Shown: piece by piece, positions 1 to 9,240 of the stretch
Layout: the number at the start of each line of letters is the position of its first letter
Position numbering within the stretch: the first letter of the stretch is position 1
Source of the DNA: Pseudonocardia sp. EC080619-01
GTDB lineage: Bacteria > Actinomycetota > Actinomycetes > Mycobacteriales > Pseudonocardiaceae
NCBI RefSeq assembly: GCF_001420995.1
Contig: NZ_CP012184.1
Span: 3,580,501 to 3,644,500 of the forward strand
Reading direction: 5' to 3'
DNA length: 64,000 nt
Notes under the pieces: model-generated
Seen by the model: the letters and a program-made list of their open reading frames with translations, nothing else
What the model was told of the DNA's origin: nothing
Databases searched by the model: none
Position numbers and translations under genes: made by a program

Positions 1-162
1 GCGCCGTGCCGCCGGGGCCGTGCCGCCGCGCCTCGTCCCCCGGGCCCCCGCCCCGCCTCCGCGCCCCCCGCCGCGCCGCGCCGCGCCCCGCCGCGCCGCG
101 CCGCCGCACAGGTTCTGTGCTGCCCGCGCACAGATTCCGCGCCTGCCGCACAAGTCCGGACC

Positions 163-340
163 TGTGCGGCAGGCAACGAACCTGTGCGGTCGCGGTGCGG
201 CTGTGCGGCTTCCCGGCGCCGGGTGTGCGGCCGCTCGGCCGGGTGTGCGGTTCCTCGGAGGTGTGCGGCTGTCGGCCGGGTGCGGGTCCTCGAGGGTGTG
301 TGGCTGTCGGCCGGGTGTGCGGTCCTTCGCGGGCGTGCGG
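163..340 (+). repeat. Degenerate 17-22 bp direct-repeat array (TGTGCGG core), array 1
   Basis: Exact TGTGCGG heptamers start at 163, 183, 202, 224, 244, 262 and 316. One- or two-mismatch copies at 279, 297 and 334 keep the spacing. Start-to-start distances are 20, 19, 22, 20, 18, 17, 18, 19 and 18 bp. The best-conserved full unit is TGTGCGGCTGTCGGCCGGG (262-280), repeated with one change at 297-315. The spacing of about two helical turns puts the cores on one DNA face. Inverted copies (CCGCACA) sit just upstream at 104 and 146. Function is unknown. Confidence 0.75.
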
Positions 341-489
341 CTGTCGCGGCCTCTCCCACGTCGTGCTCCACCCCGTTGCCGCCGCCCGATGCGGCACGAC
401 ACCGCCAGCCGGGCGAATCGCCCCCGGGGGCCCCGGCCCCCGGCGCCCGCCCCCGCCGGGCCACCCTCGCCGCCCACCCCCCAGCGCAA

Positions 490-689
490 CCGCACACCCT
501 TGCGGCGTCCCGCACAGGCTCGGAGTTGTGCGGCGAGCCAGCAGACTGTGCGGCTGGAAGAGAGCCTGTGCGGTTACGGGTGCGACAGCTGCCGCCGGGG
601 GAGCGGTACCGCCGCTGCGGGGTACGCGGCGGGCCTGCGGGCTGTGCGGCTGCCCTGCAGGGTGCGCGACTGCTCGGGAAGCTGTGCGG
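490..689. repeat. TGTGCGG/CCGCACA array 2
   Basis: This is a second group of the same heptamer. Inverted copies start at 490 and 510, and direct copies at 527, 547, 567, 643 and 683. Spacings are 20 bp or a multiple (490-510, 527-547-567, 643-683 = 40). The sequence between cores is not conserved, so the heptamer and its phase are what is repeated. With array 1 this gives 16 exact copies in about 590 bp. Confidence 0.7.
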
Positions 690-871
690 CGATCCGTGGG
701 TGCCCGGCGCGTCAGAGCCGGACCGGCGGCCGGACCACGGCCGACCGCACGGGGCGGCCGCCGGCACCGGGCCGAGGGGCACCGTTCTCCGCGCGCCGGG
801 CGGCTCCTGCATCCCGAGCGCTCCGGCCCGACCGGCGGTTCCTGCATCGCCCGAGCGCTCCGGCCCCGACC

Positions 872-963
872 GACCGGTCCTGCACGGCCCGACCGGTCCT
901 GCACGGCCCGACCGGTCCTGCACGGCCCGACCGGTCCTGCACGGCCCGACCGGTCCTGCACGG
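872..963 (+). repeat. 19-bp tandem repeat, 4.8 copies
   Basis: The unit GACCGGTCCTGCACGGCCC occurs as four perfect head-to-tail copies (872-890, 891-909, 910-928, 929-947) and a 16-bp partial copy to 963. Diverged GACCG/TCCTGCA fragments occur on both sides. There are no spacers, so this is not a CRISPR array. Copy-number variation between strains would be expected. Confidence 0.9.
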
Positions 964-1124
964 ATTCGTGCCTGCACCGACCGACCGCTCCCGCACGGGG
1001 CGAGCGCTGTCGCACCGGCCGGGCGGTGCCGGACCCTCTGTCACCGCCCGGTCGCGTCGCGTTGCGCCGCAAGAAGTTCGTCGTCCTCGCCCGATCCGCC
1101 GACGCGGATCCGTGGCTCACGTCC

Positions 1125-1159
1125 TACACTCGTCGCGACGTTCGTGAAGTTTTTCACAA
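1125..1159 (+). promoter_or_regulatory. Candidate nuo promoter with Rex operator (ROP)
   Basis: Positions 1142-1159 read TCGTGAAGTTTTTCACAA. This matches the Rex operator consensus of Streptomyces, TTGTGAA-N4-TTCACAA, at 13 of 14 defined positions. A -10-like hexamer TACACT lies at 1125-1130, so transcription starting near 1137 would place the operator just downstream of the start site, where Rex would block it. Rex is the NADH/NAD-sensing repressor known to act on nuo in Streptomyces. No good -35 element was found, so the promoter itself is inferred. Confidence 0.75.
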
Positions 1160-1206
1160 GCGTGGTGCTCGACACGGCGATCGGAGGGCCTCGACCAGCG
1201 ACGATG

Positions 1207-1224
1207 TGGATCACACGTGATCCA
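1207..1224. promoter_or_regulatory. Inverted repeat in the nuo leader
   Basis: TGGATCAC-AC-GTGATCCA is a perfect 8-2-8 inverted repeat between the Rex operator and nuoA. The two-base centre is too tight for a stable hairpin, so a dimeric-protein binding site is more likely than an RNA structure. The regulator is unknown. Confidence 0.5.
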
Positions 1225-1346
1225 GGTCCCCCCTCAGGTAAGGCTCGCCTGGGTTCTTCGTCACACGGTGGCGGACATAGGGTCCCCCCGACCGGCTTGT
1301 CGATCACCACCAACGACGGTGGCGGCGCGACCACGAAGGTGAACGG

Positions 1347-1712
1347 ATGCTCGATCCCTATCTCCCGCTCGTCCTGCTGTTCGCGTTGGCGGCGGGGTTC
1401 GCGGTGTTCTCGGTCGCCGCGGCGCCACTGATCGGGCCGCGCCGGTTCAACCGGGCGAAGCTGGACTCCTACGAGTGCGGCATCGAGCCCTCGCCGCAAC
1501 CCGTCGTCGGTGGCGGTCGCGTCCCGGTCGCCTACTACCTCACGGCGATGCTGTTCATCCTGTTCGACATCGAGCTGGTGTTCATGTACCCGTACGCCGT
1601 CGTCGCCGACGCGGTCGGTGTCTTCGGGTTCGTGGCCATCACGCTCTACATCGCCACGATCGCCTTCGCGTACGCCTACGAATGGCGTCGCGGCGGGCTC
1701 GAGTGGAACTGA
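1347..1712 (+). CDS. nuoA: NADH-quinone oxidoreductase subunit A
   Basis: First gene of the complex I operon. It encodes a 121-residue membrane-arm subunit with three predicted transmembrane helices (about 5-28, 64-86 and 90-110). The conserved loop after helix 1 carries the Asp-Ser-Tyr-Glu-Cys-Gly motif, and Phe-Asp-Ile-Glu lies in helix 2. NuoA sits at the hinge with the quinone-binding arm. The ATG at 1347 is preceded by a GAAGGTG ribosome site. The 1.3 kb leader contains the candidate Rex site. Confidence 0.97.
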   Translation: MLDPYLPLVLLFALAAGFAVFSVAAAPLIGPRRFNRAKLDSYECGIEPSPQPVVGGGRVPVAYYLTAMLFILFDIELVFMYPYAVVADAVGVFGFVAITLYIATIAFAYAYEWRRGGLEWN

Positions 1713-1719
1713 GGCCGTC

Positions 1720-2427
1720 ATGGGACTCGAGGAGAACCTGCCCAGCGGTGTCCTGCTGACCAACGTCGAGAAGCTGGTCAACTGGACCCGGAAGTCGTCG
1801 CTCTGGCCCGCCACGTTCGGCCTGGCCTGCTGCGCCATCGAGATGATGACCACCGGCGCACCGCGCTACGACCTCGCGCGGTTCGGCATGGAGGTCTTCC
1901 GTGCCTCGCCGCGCCAGGCCGACCTGATGATCGTCGCGGGCCGGGTGAGCAACAAGATGGCGCCGGTCCTGCGCCAGATCTACGACCAGATGCCCGAGCC
2001 GCGCTGGGTGCTCGCGATGGGCGTGTGCGCCAGCTCCGGCGGCATGTTCAACAACTACGCGATCGTCCAGGGCGTCGACCACGTCGTGCCGGTGGACATG
2101 TACCTGCCGGGCTGCCCGCCGCGGCCGGAGATGCTCATCGACGCGATCCTGAAGATCCACGCCAAGATCATGGACGAGCCGCTGGGCCCGAAGCGGGCCG
2201 CCGAGCTGGCCGAGTCCGGGTACCGGACGCCGATGGTGCCGTCGTCGGTGAAGTTCGCGCCGAAGCACAAGCAGCTGGACGCGCTGAAGAGCACGCCCAC
2301 CCCGGACGTGCCGAACCATCTCGAGCCGGGCGCGCAGCCGAAGCCGGCCCTGAACGAGCTGGTCGCGGCCGAGCGGCCGGACCTGCCGTCGCTGGCCGAC
2401 GCCGCGCGTGGAGGTGAGCAGCAGTGA
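1720..2427 (+). CDS. nuoB: NADH-quinone oxidoreductase subunit B
   Basis: Peripheral-arm subunit carrying cluster N2, the last Fe-S centre before quinone. The 235-residue protein has the expected ligands Cys37, Cys38, Cys103 and Cys132 (tandem Cys in Leu-Ala-Cys-Cys-Ala-Ile; Gly-Cys-Pro-Pro-Arg-Pro). A charged C-terminal tail of about 70 residues extends beyond the E. coli length. The frame is open upstream, but this ATG is 7 nt after the nuoA stop and gives the family N-terminus. The stop overlaps the nuoC GTG by four bases. Confidence 0.97.
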   Translation: MGLEENLPSGVLLTNVEKLVNWTRKSSLWPATFGLACCAIEMMTTGAPRYDLARFGMEVFRASPRQADLMIVAGRVSNKMAPVLRQIYDQMPEPRWVLAMGVCASSGGMFNNYAIVQGVDHVVPVDMYLPGCPPRPEMLIDAILKIHAKIMDEPLGPKRAAELAESGYRTPMVPSSVKFAPKHKQLDALKSTPTPDVPNHLEPGAQPKPALNELVAAERPDLPSLADAARGGEQQ

Positions 2428-3239
2428 CCGGACCGACCGGTACCTCGAAGGACGACGCCGAGCCCACCGGCGGCGAGCACTCGTCGTCGCAGGAGAGCGG
2501 CGCCGCGCTGGAGCAGCAGCAGGCCGGTGGTGGTGGGGACGCGCTGGCCGGTGTCCGGCCCGCCGCCCGCATCACCGAGACCCGGGCACGCTCGGGCATG
2601 TTCGGCGTCCGCGGCACCGGGGACACCTCCGGCTACGGCGGGCTGACGCTGCCCGGGTACGCGCCGGCGCCGGCCGAGCGGCCCTTCGGCGGCTGGTTCG
2701 ACGAGTTCGCCGACGAGCTGGGCGCGGCGATGGACGAGCGATCCATCCCGCGGGACGCGATCGAGCAGGTCACGATCGACCGCGACGAGATGACCCTGTA
2801 CGTGCTGCCCGACAAGCTCAACGCGGTCGCCCGCACGCTGCGCGACGACCCGGGCCTGCGCTTCGAGTTCTGCGCGACGGTGTCCGGTGTGGACTACTCG
2901 GCGCCGGACGGGTCGCCCGTCGACCGGCCGGTGCACGTCGCCTACCACCTGCTGTCCATGACCTACCGGCGCCGCATCCGGCTCGAGGTCGCGCTGGACA
3001 TCGAGAACCTGCACGTCGACAGCGTCGTCGACGTGTACCCCACCGCGGACTGGCACGAGCGCGAGACCTGGGACATGTTCGGCGTCGTCTTCGACGGCCA
3101 TCCCGCGCTGACCCGGATCCTCATGCCGGACGACTGGGAGGGCCACCCCCAGCGCAAGAGCTACCCGCTGGGCGGCATCCCCGTGGAGTACAAGGGGGCG
3201 GAGATCCCGCCGCCCGACGAGCGGAGGGCCTACTCGTGA
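2424..3239 (+). CDS. nuoC: NADH-quinone oxidoreductase subunit C
   Basis: The 30-kDa-type peripheral-arm subunit, separate from NuoD as is usual in actinobacteria. The family signature Glu-Arg-Glu-Thr-Trp-Asp-Met-Phe-Gly and the terminal Arg-Lys-Ser-Tyr-Pro-Leu-Gly-Gly are present. The first 65 or so residues are an acidic, Gln/Gly-rich extension that looks disordered. It starts at GTG 2424 inside the nuoB stop (GTGA), and its own stop overlaps the nuoD GTG, so translation is probably coupled. Confidence 0.97.
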   Translation: MTGPTGTSKDDAEPTGGEHSSSQESGAALEQQQAGGGGDALAGVRPAARITETRARSGMFGVRGTGDTSGYGGLTLPGYAPAPAERPFGGWFDEFADELGAAMDERSIPRDAIEQVTIDRDEMTLYVLPDKLNAVARTLRDDPGLRFEFCATVSGVDYSAPDGSPVDRPVHVAYHLLSMTYRRRIRLEVALDIENLHVDSVVDVYPTADWHERETWDMFGVVFDGHPALTRILMPDDWEGHPQRKSYPLGGIPVEYKGAEIPPPDERRAYS

Positions 3240-4588
3240 CGAGCACCGACGACCGCCCCACCACACCGCAGCAGGACCCCTACGCCGCTCCCGGCCGGGA
3301 GACCACCGAGGGCACCGTCTACACGGTCACCGGTGGCGACTGGGACACCCTGATGGATGCGGACCACGACGACCGCATCGTCATCAACATGGGTCCGCAG
3401 CACCCGTCGACGCACGGCGTGCTGCGACTCGTCCTCGAGCTGGAGGGCGAGACCGTCACCCAGGGCCGTGCGGTGATCGGCTACCTGCACACCGGCATCG
3501 AGAAGAACTGCGAGTACCGGACCTGGACGCAGGGGGTCACGTTCGTGACCCGCGCGGACTACCTGGCGCCGCTGTTCAACGAGGCCGCGTACTGCATGGC
3601 CGTCGAGAAGCTGCTCGACGTCGAGGTGCCGCACCGGGCCGAGCACATCCGGGTGCTGCTCATGGAGCTCAACCGGATCGGTTCGCACCTGGTCGCACTC
3701 GCCACCGGCGGCATGGAGCTGGGCGCGCTGACCGGCATGACGTCGGGGTTCCGCGAGCGCGAGGAGGTCCTGCACCTGCTCGAGTTCCTGACCGGCCTGC
3801 GGATGAACCACGCGTTCATCCGGCCCGGCGGGCTCGCCCAGGACCTCCCCGAGGGGTACCGGGAGCGGGTCACCGAGTTCCTCGACGTCATGGACTCGCG
3901 GCTGCCCGACTACGACCGCCTGCTCACCGGCCAGCCGATCTGGAAGCAGCGGCTGGAGGGTGTCGGCTACCTGCCCGTCGACGGCTGCCTGGCGCTCGGT
4001 GCGTCCGGTCCGATCCTGCGGTCGGCCGGGCTGGCCTGGGACCTGCGCAAGCACATGCCGTACTCGGTCTACGACGAGTACGACTTCGAGGTCCCGACGG
4101 CGACCGAGGCCGACTGCTACGCCCGCTACCGGCTGCGCGTCGCCGAGATCCACGAGTCGCTGAAGATCATGCGGCAGGCGCTGGCGAAGCTCGACGAGAT
4201 CGGCCCCGGCCGGGTCATGGTCGACGACCCGAAGGTCGCGTGGCCGGCTCAGCTCTCGATCGGCAGCGACGGCATGGGCACCACGCTCGAGCACGTCCGC
4301 AAGATCATGGGTCAGTCGATGGAGTCGCTGATCCACCACTTCAAGCTGGTGACGGAGGGCTTCCACGTGCCGCCGGGCCAGGCCTACGTCGGGGTCGAGT
4401 CCCCGCGCGGCGAGCTCGGCGTCCACCTGGTCTCCGACGGCGGCACCCGCCCGGTCCGCGTCCACGTGCGCGACCCCAGCTTCGTGAACCTGCAGACGAT
4501 GCCCGCGATGAGCGAGGGCGGCCAGGTCGCCGACGTCATCGCGGCCGTCGCGTCGATCGACCCCGTGATGGGAGGTTGCGACCGATGA
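3236..4588 (+). CDS. nuoD: NADH-quinone oxidoreductase subunit D
   Basis: The 49-kDa-type subunit of 450 residues, which forms the quinone cavity with NuoB. Gly-Pro-Gln-His-Pro-Ser-Thr-His-Gly near residue 52 supplies the conserved His of the quinone site. The family end with Asp-Pro-Val-Met-Gly, Cys and Asp-Arg is intact. The GTG at 3236 overlaps the nuoC stop and has GGAGGG upstream. An N-terminal tail of about 45 residues precedes the conserved domain. Its stop overlaps the nuoE ATG (ATGA). Confidence 0.97.
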   Translation: MTSTDDRPTTPQQDPYAAPGRETTEGTVYTVTGGDWDTLMDADHDDRIVINMGPQHPSTHGVLRLVLELEGETVTQGRAVIGYLHTGIEKNCEYRTWTQGVTFVTRADYLAPLFNEAAYCMAVEKLLDVEVPHRAEHIRVLLMELNRIGSHLVALATGGMELGALTGMTSGFREREEVLHLLEFLTGLRMNHAFIRPGGLAQDLPEGYRERVTEFLDVMDSRLPDYDRLLTGQPIWKQRLEGVGYLPVDGCLALGASGPILRSAGLAWDLRKHMPYSVYDEYDFEVPTATEADCYARYRLRVAEIHESLKIMRQALAKLDEIGPGRVMVDDPKVAWPAQLSIGSDGMGTTLEHVRKIMGQSMESLIHHFKLVTEGFHVPPGQAYVGVESPRGELGVHLVSDGGTRPVRVHVRDPSFVNLQTMPAMSEGGQVADVIAAVASIDPVMGGCDR

Positions 4589-5415
4589 CCCTCCCCGGAG
4601 GCAACCCGGAGTCCAACTCGCCGGCCCCGGTCACCCCGACGGAGCGCGAGTTCCCCGCACCGCCGGAGCCGTCGCCGGTCTCGCCGACGTTCGACGAGCT
4701 CACCCGCGCGCGGACGAAGGAGACCATCGCCCAGTACCCGGAGCCGCGGTCGGCGCTGCTCCCGCTGCTGCACCTGGTGCAGTCGGTCGAGGGCTACGTC
4801 AGCCAGGACGGCATCCGCTACTGCGCCGAGGCCCTCGAGCTGACCACGGCCGAGGTGTCCGCGGTGGCGACGTTCTACACGATGTACAAGCGCAGTCCCT
4901 GCGGCGAGCACCTGGTCAGCGTGTGTACCAACACGCTGTGCGCGGCGCTCGGCGGGGACGACATCTACACCCGGCTGCAGACCCACCTGGGTTCCGAGGA
5001 CCGCCCGCTGGGGCACGAGGAGACGGTGGGCGAGCCGGGCACGACCGGCTCCCTCACGCTCGAGCACGCGGAGTGCCTGGCGGCGTGCGACCTCGCCCCG
5101 GTCCTGCAGGTCGACTACGAGTACTTCGACAACCAGTCGGTCGAGTCGGCGGTCGAGCTGGTCGACGCGCTGCGCCGCGGTGAGCGTCCGCAGCCGACCC
5201 GCGGTGCCCCGCTGACCGACCTCCGCACCGTCGAGCTGGAGCTGGCCGGCTTCACCGACGAGGCGGCCCCGGTCGACGAGACCGCCCGGGTCGAGGGGCC
5301 GTCGTCGGCGATCGAGTCGGTGCGGGGGGCGCGGCTGGCCGAGGACAACGGCTGGACCGCCCCGGCGATGCCCGGCAGCCCGCCCGCGATGCCCGCGCTA
5401 CCGGAGAAGAAGTGA
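4585..5415 (+). CDS. nuoE: NADH-quinone oxidoreductase subunit E
   Basis: The 24-kDa-type subunit with a thioredoxin-like [2Fe-2S] domain (cluster N1a). The ligands are Cys114, Cys119, Cys164 and Cys168, spaced CX4C and CX3C. At 276 residues it is about 100 longer than the E. coli protein because of a Pro-rich N-terminus and a C-terminal tail of about 80 residues rich in Glu, Ala and Pro. The ATG at 4585 overlaps the nuoD stop. It works with NuoF and NuoG in NADH oxidation. Confidence 0.96.
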   Translation: MTLPGGNPESNSPAPVTPTEREFPAPPEPSPVSPTFDELTRARTKETIAQYPEPRSALLPLLHLVQSVEGYVSQDGIRYCAEALELTTAEVSAVATFYTMYKRSPCGEHLVSVCTNTLCAALGGDDIYTRLQTHLGSEDRPLGHEETVGEPGTTGSLTLEHAECLAACDLAPVLQVDYEYFDNQSVESAVELVDALRRGERPQPTRGAPLTDLRTVELELAGFTDEAAPVDETARVEGPSSAIESVRGARLAEDNGWTAPAMPGSPPAMPALPEKK

Positions 5416-5419
5416 TCGC

Positions 5420-6802
5420 ATGAGCACCACAGAGCCTGTGCGCAAGCCGGACCCGGTCACGCCCGTCCTGACGAGGCGGTGGCTGTCGCCGCGGTCGTGG
5501 TCCATCGACACCTACGAGCAGCTCGACGGCTACACGTCGCTGCGCACCGCGTTCGCCGCCCACCCGGACCAGCTCATCCAGCTGATCAAGGACTCCGGCC
5601 TGCGCGGCCGCGGCGGCGCGGGGTTCCCGACCGGCATGAAGTGGGGCTTCATCCCGCAGGACGACGGCAGCGGGAAGGGCCCCGGCGCGAAGCCGAAGTA
5701 CCTGGTCATCAACGCCGACGAGGGCGAGCCGGGCACCTGCAAGGACATCCCGACGATGATGGCCGACCCGCACTCGCTCATCGAGGGCTGCATCGTCACC
5801 AGCTACGCGATCCGCGCGAACTTCTGCGCGATCTACGTGCGCGGCGAGGCGCTGCACTGCATCCGCCGGCTCCGTGCCGCGGTCCGTGAGGCGAAGGCGC
5901 GCGGCTACCTCGGCACCGACATCCTCGGCTCCGGGTTCGACCTGGAGATCGTGGTGCACGCCGGTGCCGGCGCCTACATCTGCGGCGAGGAGACGGCGCT
6001 GCTCGACTCGCTGGAGGGCCGGCGCGGCCAGCCGCGGCTCAAGCCGCCGTTCCCGGCGACCGCCGGGCTGTACGCCTGCCCGACCGTCGTGAACAACGTC
6101 GAGACCATCGCGAGCGTCCCGGCGATCGTCAACGGCGGCTCGGACTGGTTCCGCTCGATGGGCCGGGAGAAGTCGCCCGGCCCGAAGATCTACTCGATCT
6201 CCGGGCACGTCGAGCGACCCGGCCAGTACGAGGCCCCGCTCGGCATCACGCTGCGCGAGCTGCTGGAGCTGGCCGGCGGCATGAAGGACGGCGTCCCGCT
6301 GAAGTTCTGGACGCCGGGCGGCTCGTCGACGCCGCTGCTCACCGCCGACCACCTCGACGTCCCGCTCGACTTCGAGGGCGCCGCCGAGGCCGGTTCCATG
6401 CTGGGGACGACCGCGGTGCAGGTCTTCAACGAGACCGTCTCGGTGCCGTGGGCGGTCATGAAGTGGACCGAGTTCTACAAGCACGAGAGCTGCGGCAAGT
6501 GCACCCCGTGCCGCGAGGGCACGTACTGGCTGGTGCAGGTGCTGGAGCGCATGGTGCACGGCCAGGGGACGAGCGCCGACGTCGACATGATGCTCGACGT
6601 CTGCGACAACATCCTCGGCCGCTCGTTCTGCGCGCTCGGGGACGGCGCCACGTCCCCCATCACCAGCGGCATCACGTACTTCCGCCAGGAGTTCCTGGAC
6701 CTCATCGCGGAGCAGCCCGATGTGGACCGCCCGGAGCAGCTGACGGACGTGGAGCTCGCGCAACGGACCAACGGCACTGAACTGACCGGAGCCACCGCAT
6801 GA
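5420..6802 (+). CDS. nuoF: NADH-quinone oxidoreductase subunit F (NADH/FMN site)
   Basis: The 51-kDa-type catalytic subunit of 460 residues. It binds NADH and FMN, with the Gly-rich loop GRGGAGFPTG at residues 63-72, and carries cluster N3 on Cys358, Cys361, Cys364 and Cys404. Electrons pass from FMN to NuoG. The ATG at 5420 lies four bases after the nuoE stop, and the last codons overlap the nuoG ATG. Confidence 0.98.
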   Translation: MSTTEPVRKPDPVTPVLTRRWLSPRSWSIDTYEQLDGYTSLRTAFAAHPDQLIQLIKDSGLRGRGGAGFPTGMKWGFIPQDDGSGKGPGAKPKYLVINADEGEPGTCKDIPTMMADPHSLIEGCIVTSYAIRANFCAIYVRGEALHCIRRLRAAVREAKARGYLGTDILGSGFDLEIVVHAGAGAYICGEETALLDSLEGRRGQPRLKPPFPATAGLYACPTVVNNVETIASVPAIVNGGSDWFRSMGREKSPGPKIYSISGHVERPGQYEAPLGITLRELLELAGGMKDGVPLKFWTPGGSSTPLLTADHLDVPLDFEGAAEAGSMLGTTAVQVFNETVSVPWAVMKWTEFYKHESCGKCTPCREGTYWLVQVLERMVHGQGTSADVDMMLDVCDNILGRSFCALGDGATSPITSGITYFRQEFLDLIAEQPDVDRPEQLTDVELAQRTNGTELTGATA

Positions 6803-9240
6803 CGATCGCGCCGGACGAGAAGACCGAGACCCCGGTCCCCGAGGGCCACGTCCGCCTCACCATCGACGGCCAGGTCGTCGACGCCCCCAAGGGCGAGCTG
6901 CTGATCCGCACCTGCGAGCGCCTCGGCATCGTGATCCCGCGGTTCTGCGACCACCCGCTGCTCGACCCGGCCGGCGCCTGCCGGCAGTGCCTGGTCGAGG
7001 TCGAGATGGGCGGCCGGCCGATGCCGAAGCCGCAGGCCAGCTGCACGATGACCGTCGCCGACGGCATGGTCGTCAAGACCCAGCACACGTCGGAGCGGGC
7101 GGACAAGGCGCAGCAGGGCGTGATGGAGCTGCTGCTCATCAACCACCCGCTGGACTGCCCGATCTGCGACAAGGGCGGCGAGTGCCCGCTGCAGAACCAG
7201 GCGATGGCGCACGGCCGCGCCGACTCCCGGTTCGTGGAGACGAAGCGGACGTTCCCGAAGCCGCTGCCGATCTCCACCGAGGTGCTGCTGGACCGCGAGC
7301 GCTGCGTGTTGTGCCAGCGCTGCACCCGGTTCTCCGAGGAGATCGCCGGCGACCCGTTCATCGACCTGCTGGAGCGCGGCGCGAACCAGCAGGTGGGGAT
7401 CGCCGAGGACCAGCCGTTCCAGTCGTACTTCTCGGGCAACACGATCCAGATCTGCCCGGTCGGCGCGCTGACCAGCGCCGCGTACCGGTTCCGGTCGCGG
7501 CCGTTCGACCTGCGCTCGACGCCCGGCACCTGCGAGCACTGCAGCTCCGGCTGCGACATGCGGACCGACTCCCGGCGCGGGACGGTGCTGCGCCGCCTGG
7601 CAGGCAACGACCCGGAGGTCAACGAGGAGTGGCTCTGCGACAAGGGCCGCTTCGCCTTCCGCTACCTCGGCAGCCGGGAGCGGATCACTCGGCCGATGGT
7701 GCGCCGGGAGAACGGTGAGCTGGAGGAGGCCTCCTGGACCGAGGCGCTGCAGGTCGCCGCGGAGGGCCTGCTCGCGGCCCGCGACGGCGCCGGCATCGGC
7801 GTGCTGCCCGGCGGGCGGCTCACCGTCGAGGACGCCTACGCCTACGCCAAGTTCGCCCGCGTCGTCGCCCGCACCAACGACATCGACTTCCGGGCCCGGC
7901 CGCACTCCGACGAGGAGCTGGAGTTCCTGGCCGCGCACGTCGCCGGGGGCACCCCCGACGACGCGGTGACCTTCGAGCGGATCGAGAACGCCCCGGCGGT
8001 GCTCACCGTCGGGACCGATCCCGAGGAGGAGTCCGGGATCGTCTTCCTCCGGCTGCGCAAGGCGTGGCGGAAGAAGGGGCTGCGGCACTTCCAGGTCGGA
8101 CCCTTCACCTCGACCGGCGCGGAGAAGACCGGGGCCACGGTGTTGCACGCCGTGCCGGGCGCCGAGGCCGCGGTCGTCGCCGACCCCGGTGCCGACGTCG
8201 TGACGGCGCTGGAGCAGCCGGGCACGGTGATCCTCGTCGGGGACCGCGCGGCGGAGTCGCCCGGCCTCTACTCGGCGGTCTCGGCGCTGGCCGCGCGGAC
8301 CGGGGCGGCGATCGGCTGGCTGCCGCGCCGGGCCGGGGACCGCGGGGCGCTGGAGGCCGGTGCGCTGCCGACCCTGCTGCCCGGTGGGCGTCCGGTGACC
8401 GACGCCGCGGCCCGCGCCGAGCTGGAGCAGGCCTGGGGCTCCGGGCCGCTGCCGGAGCGGCCCGGTCGCGACGGTGACGCCATCCTGGCGGCCGCCGCGG
8501 GTGGTGCGCTGGCGGCACTCGTCGTCGGCGGGGTGGACCCGCAGGACATGGCGGACCCGCAGGCCGCGATCACCGCGCTGCGGGAGGTCGGTTTCCTGGT
8601 CAGCCTGGAGATCCACACCTCGGCGGTGACGGAGCTGGCCGACGTCGTGCTGCCGGTCGCGCCGGACGCCCAGCGTTCCGGGACCTATGTGAACTGGGAG
8701 GGCCGCCGCCGCCCGTTCGGCGTCGCGCTGGACGCGGCCGGAGTCCTGCCGGACTGCCGGGTGCTGGACACCCTCGGCGTCGAGATGGACGTCGACCTGT
8801 TCACCCAGACCCCGGCCGCCGCGGCCGGGGAGCTCGACCGGCTCGGCTCGCACCGTCCGGGCACCGCCGCACCGTCCCGGGCACCGGGTGAGGCGCGCCG
8901 TCCCGGCTACGGCCAGGCCGTCCTCGCGACGTCCCGCCAGCTGGTCGACGACGCCTCGCTCGCGATCGACGAGCCGGCGCTGGCGGGCACCGCACGGCGG
9001 CCCTACGTGAAGGTCAACGCGGCCACCGCCGAGCGCCTCGGCCTCGTCGAGGGCGACGACGCGGCGGTCCGCACCGACCGCGGCACGATCACCCTCCCGG
9101 TCTCGCTGACCGACCTGCCGGACGGCGTCGTGTGGCTGCCCACCTGCTCGCCCGGCTCGCACGTCCGGCCCACCCTCGGGGCCGGGCACGGTGACCTCGT
9201 CGGCGTGGCGCCGGCCGGCCCGAACGGGAGCGACTCGTGA
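6799..9240 (+). CDS. nuoG: NADH-quinone oxidoreductase subunit G
   Basis: The 75-kDa-type subunit of 813 residues. All four clusters have their ligands: N1b (Cys50, 61, 64, 82), N5 (His116, Cys120, 123, 129), N4 (Cys169, 172, 175, 219) and the off-path N7 (Cys245, 248, 252, 280). N7 is absent from many complex I enzymes, so its retention is worth noting. A molybdopterin-oxidoreductase-like domain and a Mop-like C-terminal beta domain (about 730-800) follow. It overlaps nuoF (ATGA) and nuoH (GTGA). Confidence 0.97.
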   Translation: MTIAPDEKTETPVPEGHVRLTIDGQVVDAPKGELLIRTCERLGIVIPRFCDHPLLDPAGACRQCLVEVEMGGRPMPKPQASCTMTVADGMVVKTQHTSERADKAQQGVMELLLINHPLDCPICDKGGECPLQNQAMAHGRADSRFVETKRTFPKPLPISTEVLLDRERCVLCQRCTRFSEEIAGDPFIDLLERGANQQVGIAEDQPFQSYFSGNTIQICPVGALTSAAYRFRSRPFDLRSTPGTCEHCSSGCDMRTDSRRGTVLRRLAGNDPEVNEEWLCDKGRFAFRYLGSRERITRPMVRRENGELEEASWTEALQVAAEGLLAARDGAGIGVLPGGRLTVEDAYAYAKFARVVARTNDIDFRARPHSDEELEFLAAHVAGGTPDDAVTFERIENAPAVLTVGTDPEEESGIVFLRLRKAWRKKGLRHFQVGPFTSTGAEKTGATVLHAVPGAEAAVVADPGADVVTALEQPGTVILVGDRAAESPGLYSAVSALAARTGAAIGWLPRRAGDRGALEAGALPTLLPGGRPVTDAAARAELEQAWGSGPLPERPGRDGDAILAAAAGGALAALVVGGVDPQDMADPQAAITALREVGFLVSLEIHTSAVTELADVVLPVAPDAQRSGTYVNWEGRRRPFGVALDAAGVLPDCRVLDTLGVEMDVDLFTQTPAAAAGELDRLGSHRPGTAAPSRAPGEARRPGYGQAVLATSRQLVDDASLAIDEPALAGTARRPYVKVNAATAERLGLVEGDDAAVRTDRGTITLPVSLTDLPDGVVWLPTCSPGSHVRPTLGAGHGDLVGVAPAGPNGSDS

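Larger units (their letters stand above)
1..1124. other. Non-coding, repeat-rich GC region upstream of nuo
   Basis: All frames are widely open here only because the DNA is extremely GC-rich. The predicted peptides are low-complexity (Arg/Pro/Ala/Cys) and resemble no family I recognise. The first 110 bases are simple CCGCG/CCCCG runs. Two arrays of TGTGCGG elements and one 19-bp tandem repeat occupy much of the rest and are listed separately. I see no supportable gene. An unrelated gene could lie just left of the window. Confidence 0.7.

Noticed and set aside
872..963. Suspected CRISPR-like array
   Set aside because: Units are contiguous with no spacers and no cas genes are near.
712..1044. 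Minus-strand open frame over the 19-bp repeats
   Set aside because: Its peptide only mirrors the tandem repeat and has no family resemblance.
6..1431. Three overlapping plus-strand open frames of about 375-415 codons
   Set aside because: Low-complexity Arg/Pro/Cys-rich translations through simple repeats, no ribosome site and no recognisable domain; they come from GC bias.
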